Positions 15,405 through 23,009 of a stretch of DNA of 64,000 nt are shown here, piece after piece. Every line of letters begins with the position of its first letter. Position 1 is the first letter of the stretch. The position numbers and the translations under genes were made by a program. The stretch is from assembly GCA_049324695.1 (NCBI GenBank), contig JBMOMJ010000047.1:1-64000 (forward strand), in the 5' to 3' direction. This DNA is from PMG-095 sp049324695 (lineage in GTDB: Bacteria; Myxococcota_A; Polyangia; Polyangiales; Polyangiaceae). Below the pieces are notes generated by a model. The model did not search any database. It was not told where the DNA came from and was given only the letters and a program-made list of their open reading frames with translations.

Positions 15405-15920
15405 TCAGCGCCCGTACACGCCGATCAACGTGGCCTCACCGAGCACGTGAGCCTCGATAGCTCGATCGAACTCCGCGCGCGACGCTCGCGCCGGCAACTC
15501 GAGACGCTCATCCAACGCAAACAGTCGGAAGACGTAACGGTGTGGCTTACCTGGCGGCGGCGATGGTCCGCCGTACCCCTCCTGTCCGAACCCGTTTTGA
15601 CCCTCTTGCAACAGCCGCGCTCCGCCGCGATTCGGCGACGCCGCTTCCGCTAACTCCCGCTGCTCGACCGGCAAATTCCAGGCGAGCCAGTGCACGAACG
15701 TCCCGCGCGGCGCGTCCGGATCTTCGCAAACCAAAGCCAAACTCTCCGCACCCGCCGGGGGTTTCGACCAAGTCAGCCGCGGCGATACGTTTTCGCCGTC
15801 CGCCGTGTGCCGCCGAGGAATGCGATCGCCGTCCGCGAACGACGGACTCGAAAGCCCAAACTGCTGCGACAAGCCACGAGCCGTCGGATTGTTGTGCGTA
15901 CCCTCTTGTGCATGTGCCAT
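15405..15920 (-). CDS. YbhB/YbcL (PEBP/Raf kinase inhibitor-like) family protein
   Basis: 171-aa protein of the phosphatidylethanolamine-binding protein superfamily; ligand unknown. Seen: LSSPSFADGDRIPRRHT, the NVSPRLTWSKPPAGAESLALVCEDPDAP signature (DPDAP binding-site motif, about 46-73), FVHWLAWNLP, GYGGPSPPPGKPHRYVFRLFALD and a late IEAHVLGEATLIGVYGR. Length fits the bacterial family. ATG 15920 is preferred over the upstream open frame to 15959, which has no similarity. It appears unrelated to the polysaccharide genes. Two ACAGCTGT palindromes lie 38-56 bp upstream and could regulate it. Confidence 0.88.
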   Translation of the reverse strand: MAHAQEGTHNNPTARGLSQQFGLSSPSFADGDRIPRRHTADGENVSPRLTWSKPPAGAESLALVCEDPDAPRGTFVHWLAWNLPVEQRELAEAASPNRGGARLLQEGQNGFGQEGYGGPSPPPGKPHRYVFRLFALDERLELPARASRAEFDRAIEAHVLGEATLIGVYGR

Positions 15921-15957
15921 GCGTGCACCTCGGGGGGCACGCTGCAAGGGGAGTGCC

Positions 15958-15976
15958 ACAGCTGTGGGACAGCTGT
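15958..15976. repeat. Two ACAGCTGT palindromes, 11 bp apart
   Basis: The 8-bp palindrome ACAGCTGT occurs at 15958-15965 and 15969-15976. Centre-to-centre spacing is 11 bp, one helical turn. The pair lies 38 bp upstream of the PEBP start. It looks like a tandem operator; the cognate regulator is unknown. Confidence 0.55.
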
Positions 15977-16137
15977 GAAAAGCGAGTGGCGCCGAATGAT
16001 GAAGCTCTCGTATTCGCTACCAGTCCAATGCAGCCCAACGGATCCCGAACCCCGAAGTGCCCAATCCGTTAGTGGCCTCAGACGACGCCGCTCGAAGCAT
16101 CCGCAATGCACATCGGTCAGTTGCCTCCCTCTAGGTA

Positions 16138-16156
16138 CACCAAGTTATTCTTGGTG
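16138..16156. repeat. Inverted repeat CACCAAG-ttatt-CTTGGTG
   Basis: A perfect 7-bp inverted repeat with a 5-nt AT-rich spacer, in the middle of the PEBP/MBOAT divergent region. Its form suits either a dimeric-regulator operator or a hairpin. No U-tract follows. Confidence 0.5.
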
Positions 16157-16404
16157 CAACGCTCCTCTTCCCGCAAGCTGCGCCGTCGCCAGGTGTGGCC
16201 TGTGCACGGAGTGCTTGAAGCCAACTTTGTGCAGTCACCTGCCGACGAGCACACCTGTATCGGGGCGGATCGTGAAGTCTGGCAGAAATCGCCGGGCGTC
16301 CGGACACGAGTTGCTGCCCCTGAGCGGAGCTGTTAGCGGAGCAAAAGTCGCACGACTGCTCGTCCGCGTTGGTGTCGCTATCGAAACGACGCCCTTCCCT
16401 TCAA

Positions 16405-17805
16405 ATGGTCTTCGACAGCACCACTTTCCTCGTCTTTTTCGTTGTGTTCTGGGCCATTTACTGGTCCTTCACGCGTTCTCATTCGATCCAGAACGTCATC
16501 GCCCTGATTGGCAGCCTGATTTTCTACGGCTGGTGGGACTGGCGCTTTCTGGCCCTCCTCCTGATCACCGCAGGCGCCGATTATATCGCTGGATACTACC
16601 TCGACCATCCACCTGCGCGAATTTCGCGGAAAGCGATACTCGTTACGAGCTTAAGCATCAACTTAGGGATCCTCTTTGTCTTCAAGTACTTTGGTTTTTT
16701 CTGCGAGTCGTTTGCCGAGCTGCTCCAGCGACTCGGGCAACCGGTGCACTTCGAGATACTTCGCATCGCGCTGCCGGTAGGCATTTCTTTTTACACGTTT
16801 CAGTCGATGTCCTACACCATCGACGTGTACCGGCGCGAATGCTCTGCCGAGCGCAACGCTGTCACATACTTCACGTTCGTATGTTTTTTCCCCCACATGG
16901 TAGCGGGGCCGATCCAGCGCCCACACCATTTGCTCAAGCAGCTCAATCAACCCCGCACGCTCAGCGCCGACAGCACACGTGAAGCCATTTGGCTGCTGTT
17001 GTACGGCTACTTTCTCAAGGAGTACGTCGCCAATGGCTGCGCGCTGTTCGCGGATCAGGGCTTCCGCGTCGACCAGCAGTCAGGCTTCTCCACCCTACTT
17101 GCAACGTTGGCCTTCGGCTTTCAGATCTACGCCGACTTCAACGGATACAGCTTGATTGCGCGTGGTTGCGGGAAGCTGCTGGGCATCGAGTTCGTGTGGA
17201 ACTTCAATCAACCCTATTTCGCTGACTCGATTCAAGACTTCTGGCGACGCTGGCACATTAGCCTCAGCACGTGGCTCCGAGACTACCTCTATATTCCTTT
17301 GGGCGGCAGCAGACGTGGTCACGGACGCACTTATCTAAACCTCTTCGTCACCATGTTGCTCGGAGGCCTATGGCATGGTGCGGCGTGGACATTCATGTTG
17401 TGGGGCGCGGTGCACGGCGGCGCACTCGCGGTGGAACGCGCACTACGGCAGAGCCTGGGGAGCAGGGTGCAACTGCCGCACGCCGCTCGCTGGTTCATCA
17501 CGATGTGCGTCGTGTTCTTCGGTTGGTTCCTGTTCCGCTGCGAGAGCATGGGGATGGTTAGCGCAATGCTTCAATCACTCGCGAATCTCGAGTGGGACAG
17601 TCAGCATTCCCGCGTGTTACGCGGCATCGCCGTGCTGACGCTGCCGATCGTCGCTATCGAGCTTTGGCAGTTCACGTCCAAGGATCTCCTCGTTCCGACG
17701 CGGATCGGCATGATCCGATTTGCGCTCCTAGGCGGTGTGTTGTTGGCAGTGACCGCCACGATGTTCAACAAGTTCAGCTATGCGTTCATCTACTTCCAGT
17801 TTTAG
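16405..17805 (+). CDS. MBOAT-family O-acyltransferase (AlgI/PatA-like)
   Basis: 466-aa multi-pass membrane protein that would move acetyl or acyl groups across the inner membrane for polysaccharide O-acylation. It has many TM segments from the N-terminus (FLVFFVVFWAIYW), an AlgI-type central region (GISFYTFQSMSYTIDVYR, FFPHMVAGPIQRP, QIYADFNGYSLIARG) and the conserved RRWHISLSTWLRDYLYIPLGG segment. The catalytic-type His lies in LWHGAAW (His324). Length matches AlgI. ATG 16405 removes 12 non-homologous residues from the open frame. Its end overlaps the SGNH-like gene at 17780 by 26 bp, the arrangement expected of an AlgI/AlgJ-like pair. Confidence 0.92.
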   Translation: MVFDSTTFLVFFVVFWAIYWSFTRSHSIQNVIALIGSLIFYGWWDWRFLALLLITAGADYIAGYYLDHPPARISRKAILVTSLSINLGILFVFKYFGFFCESFAELLQRLGQPVHFEILRIALPVGISFYTFQSMSYTIDVYRRECSAERNAVTYFTFVCFFPHMVAGPIQRPHHLLKQLNQPRTLSADSTREAIWLLLYGYFLKEYVANGCALFADQGFRVDQQSGFSTLLATLAFGFQIYADFNGYSLIARGCGKLLGIEFVWNFNQPYFADSIQDFWRRWHISLSTWLRDYLYIPLGGSRRGHGRTYLNLFVTMLLGGLWHGAAWTFMLWGAVHGGALAVERALRQSLGSRVQLPHAARWFITMCVVFFGWFLFRCESMGMVSAMLQSLANLEWDSQHSRVLRGIAVLTLPIVAIELWQFTSKDLLVPTRIGMIRFALLGGVLLAVTATMFNKFSYAFIYFQF

Positions 17806-18760
17806 ACGCCAGATCGCGCCGTTTGCGTTAGTGGCTCGAATCGCCGCCGGTCCGGTCGTCGTCGCGGTCGCCATCTTGGTGGTGTTCGGCTGCATTCGGC
17901 GACGCGACCCGAAGCCCTTGCTTTCTGCCATCGAGCACATCGTCGTCGACACGCAAATGAAGCGCTCGCACTCGATCGGCCGGGCTGATGTGCTGATCTT
18001 GGGCGACTCGTCAGTACTTATGGGCATCGACGCCGTCCAGCTTTCGCACGAGCTCGGTGGCGCCCGCGTCGAATCCTTAGCGACCATCGGCTTCATGGGT
18101 CCGCGTGGATATGCGAAGCTCCTGGACAACTATGTGAGCGCCGGACACACGGCTGCCACCCTGGTCTTTTTGATGCACCCGAAGTCGCTCGAGACGAGCG
18201 AAAGCATCTTGGTCGAGGGCCGGTACGAGCAAACGGTTCTCGACGACCGGCAAACCACGAGCGGCCTGCTCCTTACGGAAGGTCGCCGCGAAATTTTCAG
18301 CAACGTGATAGATGCGGCCGCAACGCTCCCGCTGCCGGGAGCCTACGGAAAGTATTACGGCTGGGCCGATCAAGTGGCACGCGCCATTCGAGACGGCCAC
18401 GGCAGTCTGATCGATCCACATGAACTCCGGAGAGAGGATTGCACCAGCGGCTTCGTGCCGCGTAGCGCGTCCGAGGCTGTACTGCGTCGCGCGCCGTATC
18501 TGCGCGCGAGCGTCGAGCACGCACGCCCGGCTCGCTTCTTGGTTGGTGTCACACCAGTCCCGGAAAGCTGCCACACAGACCCAACCAGTCGTGACTCCCT
18601 CTTGACCCAGCTAGCTGAGGCCATTGGTCGGTCGCATGCGACCTTGAACGAACTACCGGCGGCGCTCCCCGACGAGTATTTCGCGTCCACTACGCATCTG
18701 AACCGCGAAGGCAGGGTCCACTTCACGCGGCTGATTGCTAGGGTGCTGCGTGAGCCGTGA
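17780..18760 (+). CDS. SGNH-like membrane-anchored acyltransferase partner of MBOAT
   Basis: 326-aa protein with one N-terminal TM segment (about 18-39) and an outside domain. ILGDSSVLMGID carries a GDS motif (Ser77) like block I of SGNH/AlgJ-type esterases and acetyltransferases. The late TTHLNREGRVHF has the expected His (His306) followed by LN-x-x-G as in family block V. The Asp that usually sits three residues before that His is replaced (S-T-T-H), and DEYF a little upstream could supply an acid. It is translationally linked to the MBOAT gene by a 26-bp overlap. Inferred role: transfer of the exported acyl group onto the polysaccharide, as AlgJ/AlgX or PatB do. Confidence 0.75.
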   Translation: MRSSTSSFRRQIAPFALVARIAAGPVVVAVAILVVFGCIRRRDPKPLLSAIEHIVVDTQMKRSHSIGRADVLILGDSSVLMGIDAVQLSHELGGARVESLATIGFMGPRGYAKLLDNYVSAGHTAATLVFLMHPKSLETSESILVEGRYEQTVLDDRQTTSGLLLTEGRREIFSNVIDAAATLPLPGAYGKYYGWADQVARAIRDGHGSLIDPHELRREDCTSGFVPRSASEAVLRRAPYLRASVEHARPARFLVGVTPVPESCHTDPTSRDSLLTQLAEAIGRSHATLNELPAALPDEYFASTTHLNREGRVHFTRLIARVLREP

Positions 18761-18887
18761 AGTCGCGAGCGCCGGTCTACCCCTCGTGCAGCAGGGGCGG
18801 CGAAATTCGATGAGGAAGCAGCCCTCTCAGCGTTAGATAAAGGAACATTTTCCGGCGCAACCTTGGCAGAATGTTGGGTTAGCGAAC

Positions 18888-21419
18888 GTGGATCGAGGAG
18901 TCACACACGCGCGCAGAAGACGGCCAGGTTCCGTGTTTCGCCGATTGATTGATTCGCCAGTCGACTTGGCTCTGGCCCTCCTCTGCTTCATCATCGCTAG
19001 TTCTGCGCTCGCGCTCGGCGCTCAGCACGCGACTGTGCTCGTGTTCTGCTCGATGATTCTGCTCGCGGCCGTTCTCTTGGCGCTCTCGGTGCCACCGACA
19101 GGGCGCGTTCCTATGCCTGTCTGGGGACTGCTCGCTCTCGCCGGCTACACTCTTTTGCAAGCACTACCACTGCCAGCGCGCGCACTTGCAGGCGTGGCAC
19201 CCTCGAACGCGGAGGTCTGGGCACGTGCGCTTTCGCCGCTGCACCAGACGGGCCCTTCCTACGTTCCGGTGTCGTTGGACCCTGGAGCGACGCTACTCGA
19301 AGTACTCAAGTGGCTTACCTATGCGGGCGTCTACTGGCTTGCCGCCGAGCTCGGACGTCAGCGGCGAATGCCCTGGCTGCTGAGCGGCATCTTCCTTTCG
19401 GCCGTGCTCGTTAGCGGGGTCACGTTGGCGCATGGTCTTTTGGGTCTTTCGCGCGTCTACGGAGCGTACACACCCCGCTCGGCCCCAATGCCGTGGCATG
19501 TCGGCCCGCTTCTGAATCCCAATAACCTTGCGGGCTATCTCAATCTCGCTGCGTTCTGCGGGCTCGGCTTACTGGCAAGTCGTCGCAGTCCGTTAGCTCC
19601 GTGGATCACAGGACTCGGCGTGGCAACACTCCTCGCGTGCTCTGCCCTGGCCGGATCGCGCGGTGGGCTCGTGGCGCTGGTGCTTGGCATGTCCGCGCTC
19701 GCCGTCAGTCTATGGCTAGGTCAGCAGGAACGTCATGCGCTTTCGCGTGGCCGCATCTGGAGCTTGTGCGCCATTGGCGGCGGACTACTTTTTGCCGGGC
19801 TCTCGTTTCAGAGCAGCGCTTGGCATGAACTCGCCGAGCGAGATCTCTCGAAGCTCCAAATGGTCTCTTGGGCCAAACCGATGCTCCAGGCGCACCCTTG
19901 GCTCGGCGTGGGTCGCGGCGCCTTCGATAGCGCCTTTCCGGCATTCCACGCCGCGCCGGAGAATCTTCGTTGGCAGTATGCAGAGAACTTCCCAGTTCAA
20001 TGGGCAACGGAGTGGGGGTTGCCAATTGCAGTCCTCGCTGTGCTAACGTTCGGATTGGCGCTATCACCCGGCCACCTCGGGGTTCGGCGCTCGCGGTTGG
20101 CGCTTGGCGCATGGCTCGGCGCCGTGGTGCTGCTCCTCCAGAACCTGGCCGATCTAGGCTTGGAAATCCCAGCGCTCTCGATTGCTCTGGTCGCGGTGCT
20201 CGGCGCACTATGGGGCGATCGCGAGGAGCGTTTGCGCGAAACCCAACCCAAGCCGTCCGGCCCGTCCTTGCCGACACGTGCGGTTGGGGCACTCGCAGTC
20301 ACGGTCCTAGCCGCTTTGGCCCTGACGCGTGGTTCCCCCACGAATGCAGAGGAACGTGCACTACTGCATGCGGAGCTCGGCGGCGTAAATCTGAAGAGCC
20401 TCAGTAGTGTTCGTGCGTATCAGGAGAGGCTGCGCGCAGCTATGTTGCGCCACCCGGCTGAGCCCTACTTCCCACTGCTGGGGGGGCTAGCCGCACTGAA
20501 TTCGACCGAGATCGATGCGCTGCCTTGGTTGGCGCGCAGCTTGACCCGCTCACGTGGCAACGGGCAGGCGCATCTCGCATTGGCTCAGGTCCTGGCACAA
20601 CGAGGAGCCAGGCAGCAGGCTTTGCTCGAGTTGCGGTTGGCAGTCGAACAGTACGGCGCTTTGACGACGACCGCAGCGCGTAGTGCAGTTCGGTACGCCA
20701 AGACCCCTGCCGAGCTGCGTCAAGCAGTGCCATCAGGCCGCATTGGTGCGGCGATGATGACCGAAATTGCAATAACGCTACGTGACGAAGATCGTGCGCT
20801 CAGGCGTTCCCTGCTCGAGAATGCCGTCAGTCGAGATCCAGACGATGCTAGAGCGCGAGCGCTTCTGGTGCAGGATCTGTTGCGCGAACTTCCCAGGGCG
20901 AATGACAGATCCGCATTGATCGCGTCCATCGAGCACCAGCTCGCGAAATTGCGTGCGGTCGATCCCAACAATTCTGCCCCGCTCACGCTGCGAGCCGAGC
21001 TATTGGTCGCGTTGGACCGCGCCGTTGAGGCGGAACGCCTGCTTGCAACTCAATGCGGAGCGGTGATCGATCGCTACAATTGCCTTGCTGCGCGGGCCAC
21101 GATTGCGGCGAACATCCCGGGCGCAGCTGCCTTCACCCAAGCCGCGCAGGAGCTCTCGGCCGCTGGCTGTGCTTCGCCCGCCGAGTGCGCCGCCACATCG
21201 ACTCGCCTTGCCGAACTCCACGCATCTCGGCGCGAGTGGGGCCTAGCGTTGAATCAAGCCTTACGGGCATGTCAGGCCGAGCCTACCCAAGCGACGCATT
21301 GGCTACGGGCAGCCAGGTTTGCGAAACAGGCGGGCCTTCATGGGGATGCCAGCGAGGCGCTGCGCCGAGCATACAATCTCGGCGCGCCTCGCGACAGCAC
21401 CCTAGAGCAGCGACTATGA
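18888..21419 (+). CDS. O-antigen ligase/Wzy_C-type polymerase with long C-terminal helical-repeat tail
   Basis: 843-aa inner-membrane protein likely polymerising or ligating lipid-linked polysaccharide units. About the first 460 residues are TM segments with a large periplasmic loop. The Wzy_C signature region is HPWLGVGRGAFDSAFPAFH, and GSRGGLVALVLGMSALAVSL is typical of the family. About residues 480-843 are Ala/Leu/Arg-rich helices of tetratricopeptide style (HLALAQVLAQRGARQQALLE, RARALLVQDLLREL, EWGLALNQALRACQAEPTQA). The GTG at 18888 is the best available start; no good ribosome site is visible. The convergent gene at 21414 overlaps its end by 6 bp. The chromosomal distance from wzc (about 23 kb) is large. 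Confidence 0.85.
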   Translation: MDRGVTHARRRRPGSVFRRLIDSPVDLALALLCFIIASSALALGAQHATVLVFCSMILLAAVLLALSVPPTGRVPMPVWGLLALAGYTLLQALPLPARALAGVAPSNAEVWARALSPLHQTGPSYVPVSLDPGATLLEVLKWLTYAGVYWLAAELGRQRRMPWLLSGIFLSAVLVSGVTLAHGLLGLSRVYGAYTPRSAPMPWHVGPLLNPNNLAGYLNLAAFCGLGLLASRRSPLAPWITGLGVATLLACSALAGSRGGLVALVLGMSALAVSLWLGQQERHALSRGRIWSLCAIGGGLLFAGLSFQSSAWHELAERDLSKLQMVSWAKPMLQAHPWLGVGRGAFDSAFPAFHAAPENLRWQYAENFPVQWATEWGLPIAVLAVLTFGLALSPGHLGVRRSRLALGAWLGAVVLLLQNLADLGLEIPALSIALVAVLGALWGDREERLRETQPKPSGPSLPTRAVGALAVTVLAALALTRGSPTNAEERALLHAELGGVNLKSLSSVRAYQERLRAAMLRHPAEPYFPLLGGLAALNSTEIDALPWLARSLTRSRGNGQAHLALAQVLAQRGARQQALLELRLAVEQYGALTTTAARSAVRYAKTPAELRQAVPSGRIGAAMMTEIAITLRDEDRALRRSLLENAVSRDPDDARARALLVQDLLRELPRANDRSALIASIEHQLAKLRAVDPNNSAPLTLRAELLVALDRAVEAERLLATQCGAVIDRYNCLAARATIAANIPGAAAFTQAAQELSAAGCASPAECAATSTRLAELHASRREWGLALNQALRACQAEPTQATHWLRAARFAKQAGLHGDASEALRRAYNLGAPRDSTLEQRL

Positions 21420-22781
21420 ACGAGCTGGAAGCTGCGCCGGAGCCAGCGATCGTGGGACGGCAGCCGTCGAACTGGCCAAAGCGCGGGCCTGCTTTTGCGC
21501 CTTGCGTTGAACCTGATCGAGCGCGATGAAGATTAGCGGAACGAATAACATTTGCGCACGGTAGCGGTACAGCGTGCCGACATTCGTGACGACGGACGCC
21601 CAGCCAACGGAGGCGAGCAGCGTGTAGACGAGAGGCGCGACCATGCGTTTTAGCTGCCCTGCGCGATAAACGATGCGCAAACCTCGAAATACCGACGGCA
21701 ACAACCAGTACCAAACCAACATTTCGGGTGTCGTCGCCGACGAGATCAAGCTCGATCCCGTAAACGGAATCGGTGCCAAATAAAGCGCTGCGACACCGAA
21801 CGGAAGCCAGGCGAGCACCCCGATTGTGCTGTCCGTCTCGAAGCCGCTCGTATCGAGAGCCGAGCCCGCGTCCCCGTATCCAGCCCGCATACCCGAGACG
21901 CGCGCGGCAATGGATTCCTCGTCCGATCCCCAAGGCAGTACGAATTCGGAGAACACTCCGCTCAACATGAAGCCCAAAATGGGCACGAGCACGAGCGCTA
22001 GGATCCAGGTTCGTGCGCGATTTTTGCGAGCATCGCCGGCAAACGTAAATCCGCTCGCGAGCGCTCCAGCGACGAATAGCGCCTGGTAGGATCGGTTCCA
22101 CAAGACGAGACCGAGTCCAGCAGCGATCAACGGCAAATTTCGGAGCTGTCCACGCTGGGCCAGACGCATTGCACCGAGCAGCGCCATCAGAGCGCCAAGG
22201 AGCGTATGCATGTCTTTTACGACGATCGCACCCCAAAGGACGAGCGACGGGAAAACGGCAGCGAGCACGCCCGCTCGACGGCCCACCGCCACGGATACCA
22301 TCTGCGCACCAATCAGTGCGGTGAGGACCGCCGTCCACGCTCCCACCACGCCGTTGATCAGCTTCGGCAGCATCGGCACGTGACCTATTAGGTAGTAGCA
22401 AACTGCTACCAAATGGATGATGCCGCCCTGTGGCAACTCGTACCCCGGATTCGGAATCTCACTCGCGAGATGGCGCGACAAATCGAGCCCAGAAACGTCG
22501 TAGCCCGCCTCATCAATGGCGAACACATACGGATACGTCGGATAAACGAGGTAGTGGATGGCACACGCGACTAGCCAGCGAAGCGTGAGCGCAGTCACGA
22601 AGCACTCCGTGAGCCTGAGCTCGCGATCGTACTCGATGGCCCGACAAACGAAGAACGAGGCCACTGCCATCGGCGCCGTCACCAGCACGGCCATCAGAAG
22701 CGGCTCCTTCACGATCAACCCGAGAACGACGATCGCGACCGCTACGATCCCCCACGCTGCTATCCAAAGACGCAGCGTCAC
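21414..22781 (-). CDS. Multi-pass membrane protein, GT-C-like
   Basis: 455-aa integral membrane protein with about ten hydrophobic segments. FAIDEAGYDVSG follows the early TM segments and contains an acidic pair in the position where GT39/GT83-type GT-C enzymes carry a catalytic Asp. WNRSYQALFVAG and a large loop (about 280-330) also fit. No family is recognised with confidence; a dolichyl- or undecaprenyl-phosphate-sugar-dependent glycosyltransferase is the leading guess. GTG 22781 is preferred over TTG 22817 because a GGAG lies about 10 nt upstream of it. Single-gene unit facing the polymerase gene. Confidence 0.65.
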   Translation of the reverse strand: MTLRLWIAAWGIVAVAIVVLGLIVKEPLLMAVLVTAPMAVASFFVCRAIEYDRELRLTECFVTALTLRWLVACAIHYLVYPTYPYVFAIDEAGYDVSGLDLSRHLASEIPNPGYELPQGGIIHLVAVCYYLIGHVPMLPKLINGVVGAWTAVLTALIGAQMVSVAVGRRAGVLAAVFPSLVLWGAIVVKDMHTLLGALMALLGAMRLAQRGQLRNLPLIAAGLGLVLWNRSYQALFVAGALASGFTFAGDARKNRARTWILALVLVPILGFMLSGVFSEFVLPWGSDEESIAARVSGMRAGYGDAGSALDTSGFETDSTIGVLAWLPFGVAALYLAPIPFTGSSLISSATTPEMLVWYWLLPSVFRGLRIVYRAGQLKRMVAPLVYTLLASVGWASVVTNVGTLYRYRAQMLFVPLIFIALDQVQRKAQKQARALASSTAAVPRSLAPAQLPARS

Positions 22782-23009
22782 TTGTGAATGCTCCGGGTGT
22801 TCGACATCGGCTGGCAAAACGTGTCACGCCTACGCGGGGTGCGGCAAGGACGACAAACCTGAGGCACCGGGTACGTCCTCGGCTGAATGCCACGGCCAAT
22901 CGCGGCAACGAACCCGCATGCATCGAGGAACCCGAGTTTCACGTGGGAAATCACGAGGGCTCCGGCTTGACACTACTGGCGAGCGCATGCAAAAAGGGCC
23001 TCACGGATC

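Larger units (their letters stand above)
15921..16404. promoter_or_regulatory. Divergent intergenic region between PEBP and MBOAT genes
   Basis: 484 bp without a supportable gene. The plus-strand frame running 15690-16982 crosses it but is a shadow of the MBOAT gene. It holds two ACAGCTGT palindromes near the PEBP start and one CACCAAG inverted repeat midway (both listed). No promoter hexamers stand out. Confidence 0.4.

Noticed and set aside
15690..16982. Plus-strand open frame (about 430 aa) spanning the PEBP/MBOAT gap
   Set aside because: It is Arg/Pro-rich, crosses a promoter region, overlaps the MBOAT gene in another frame and has no family features.
21283..22401. Minus-strand open frame (about 372 aa)
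   Set aside because: It lies within the GT-C-like gene in another frame, with many Arg and Cys residues and no TM pattern.
22782..23009. TTGACA near 22966 as a -35 box for the FkbH operon
   Set aside because: No acceptable -10 at 16-18 bp spacing was seen, so it is not listed as a promoter.
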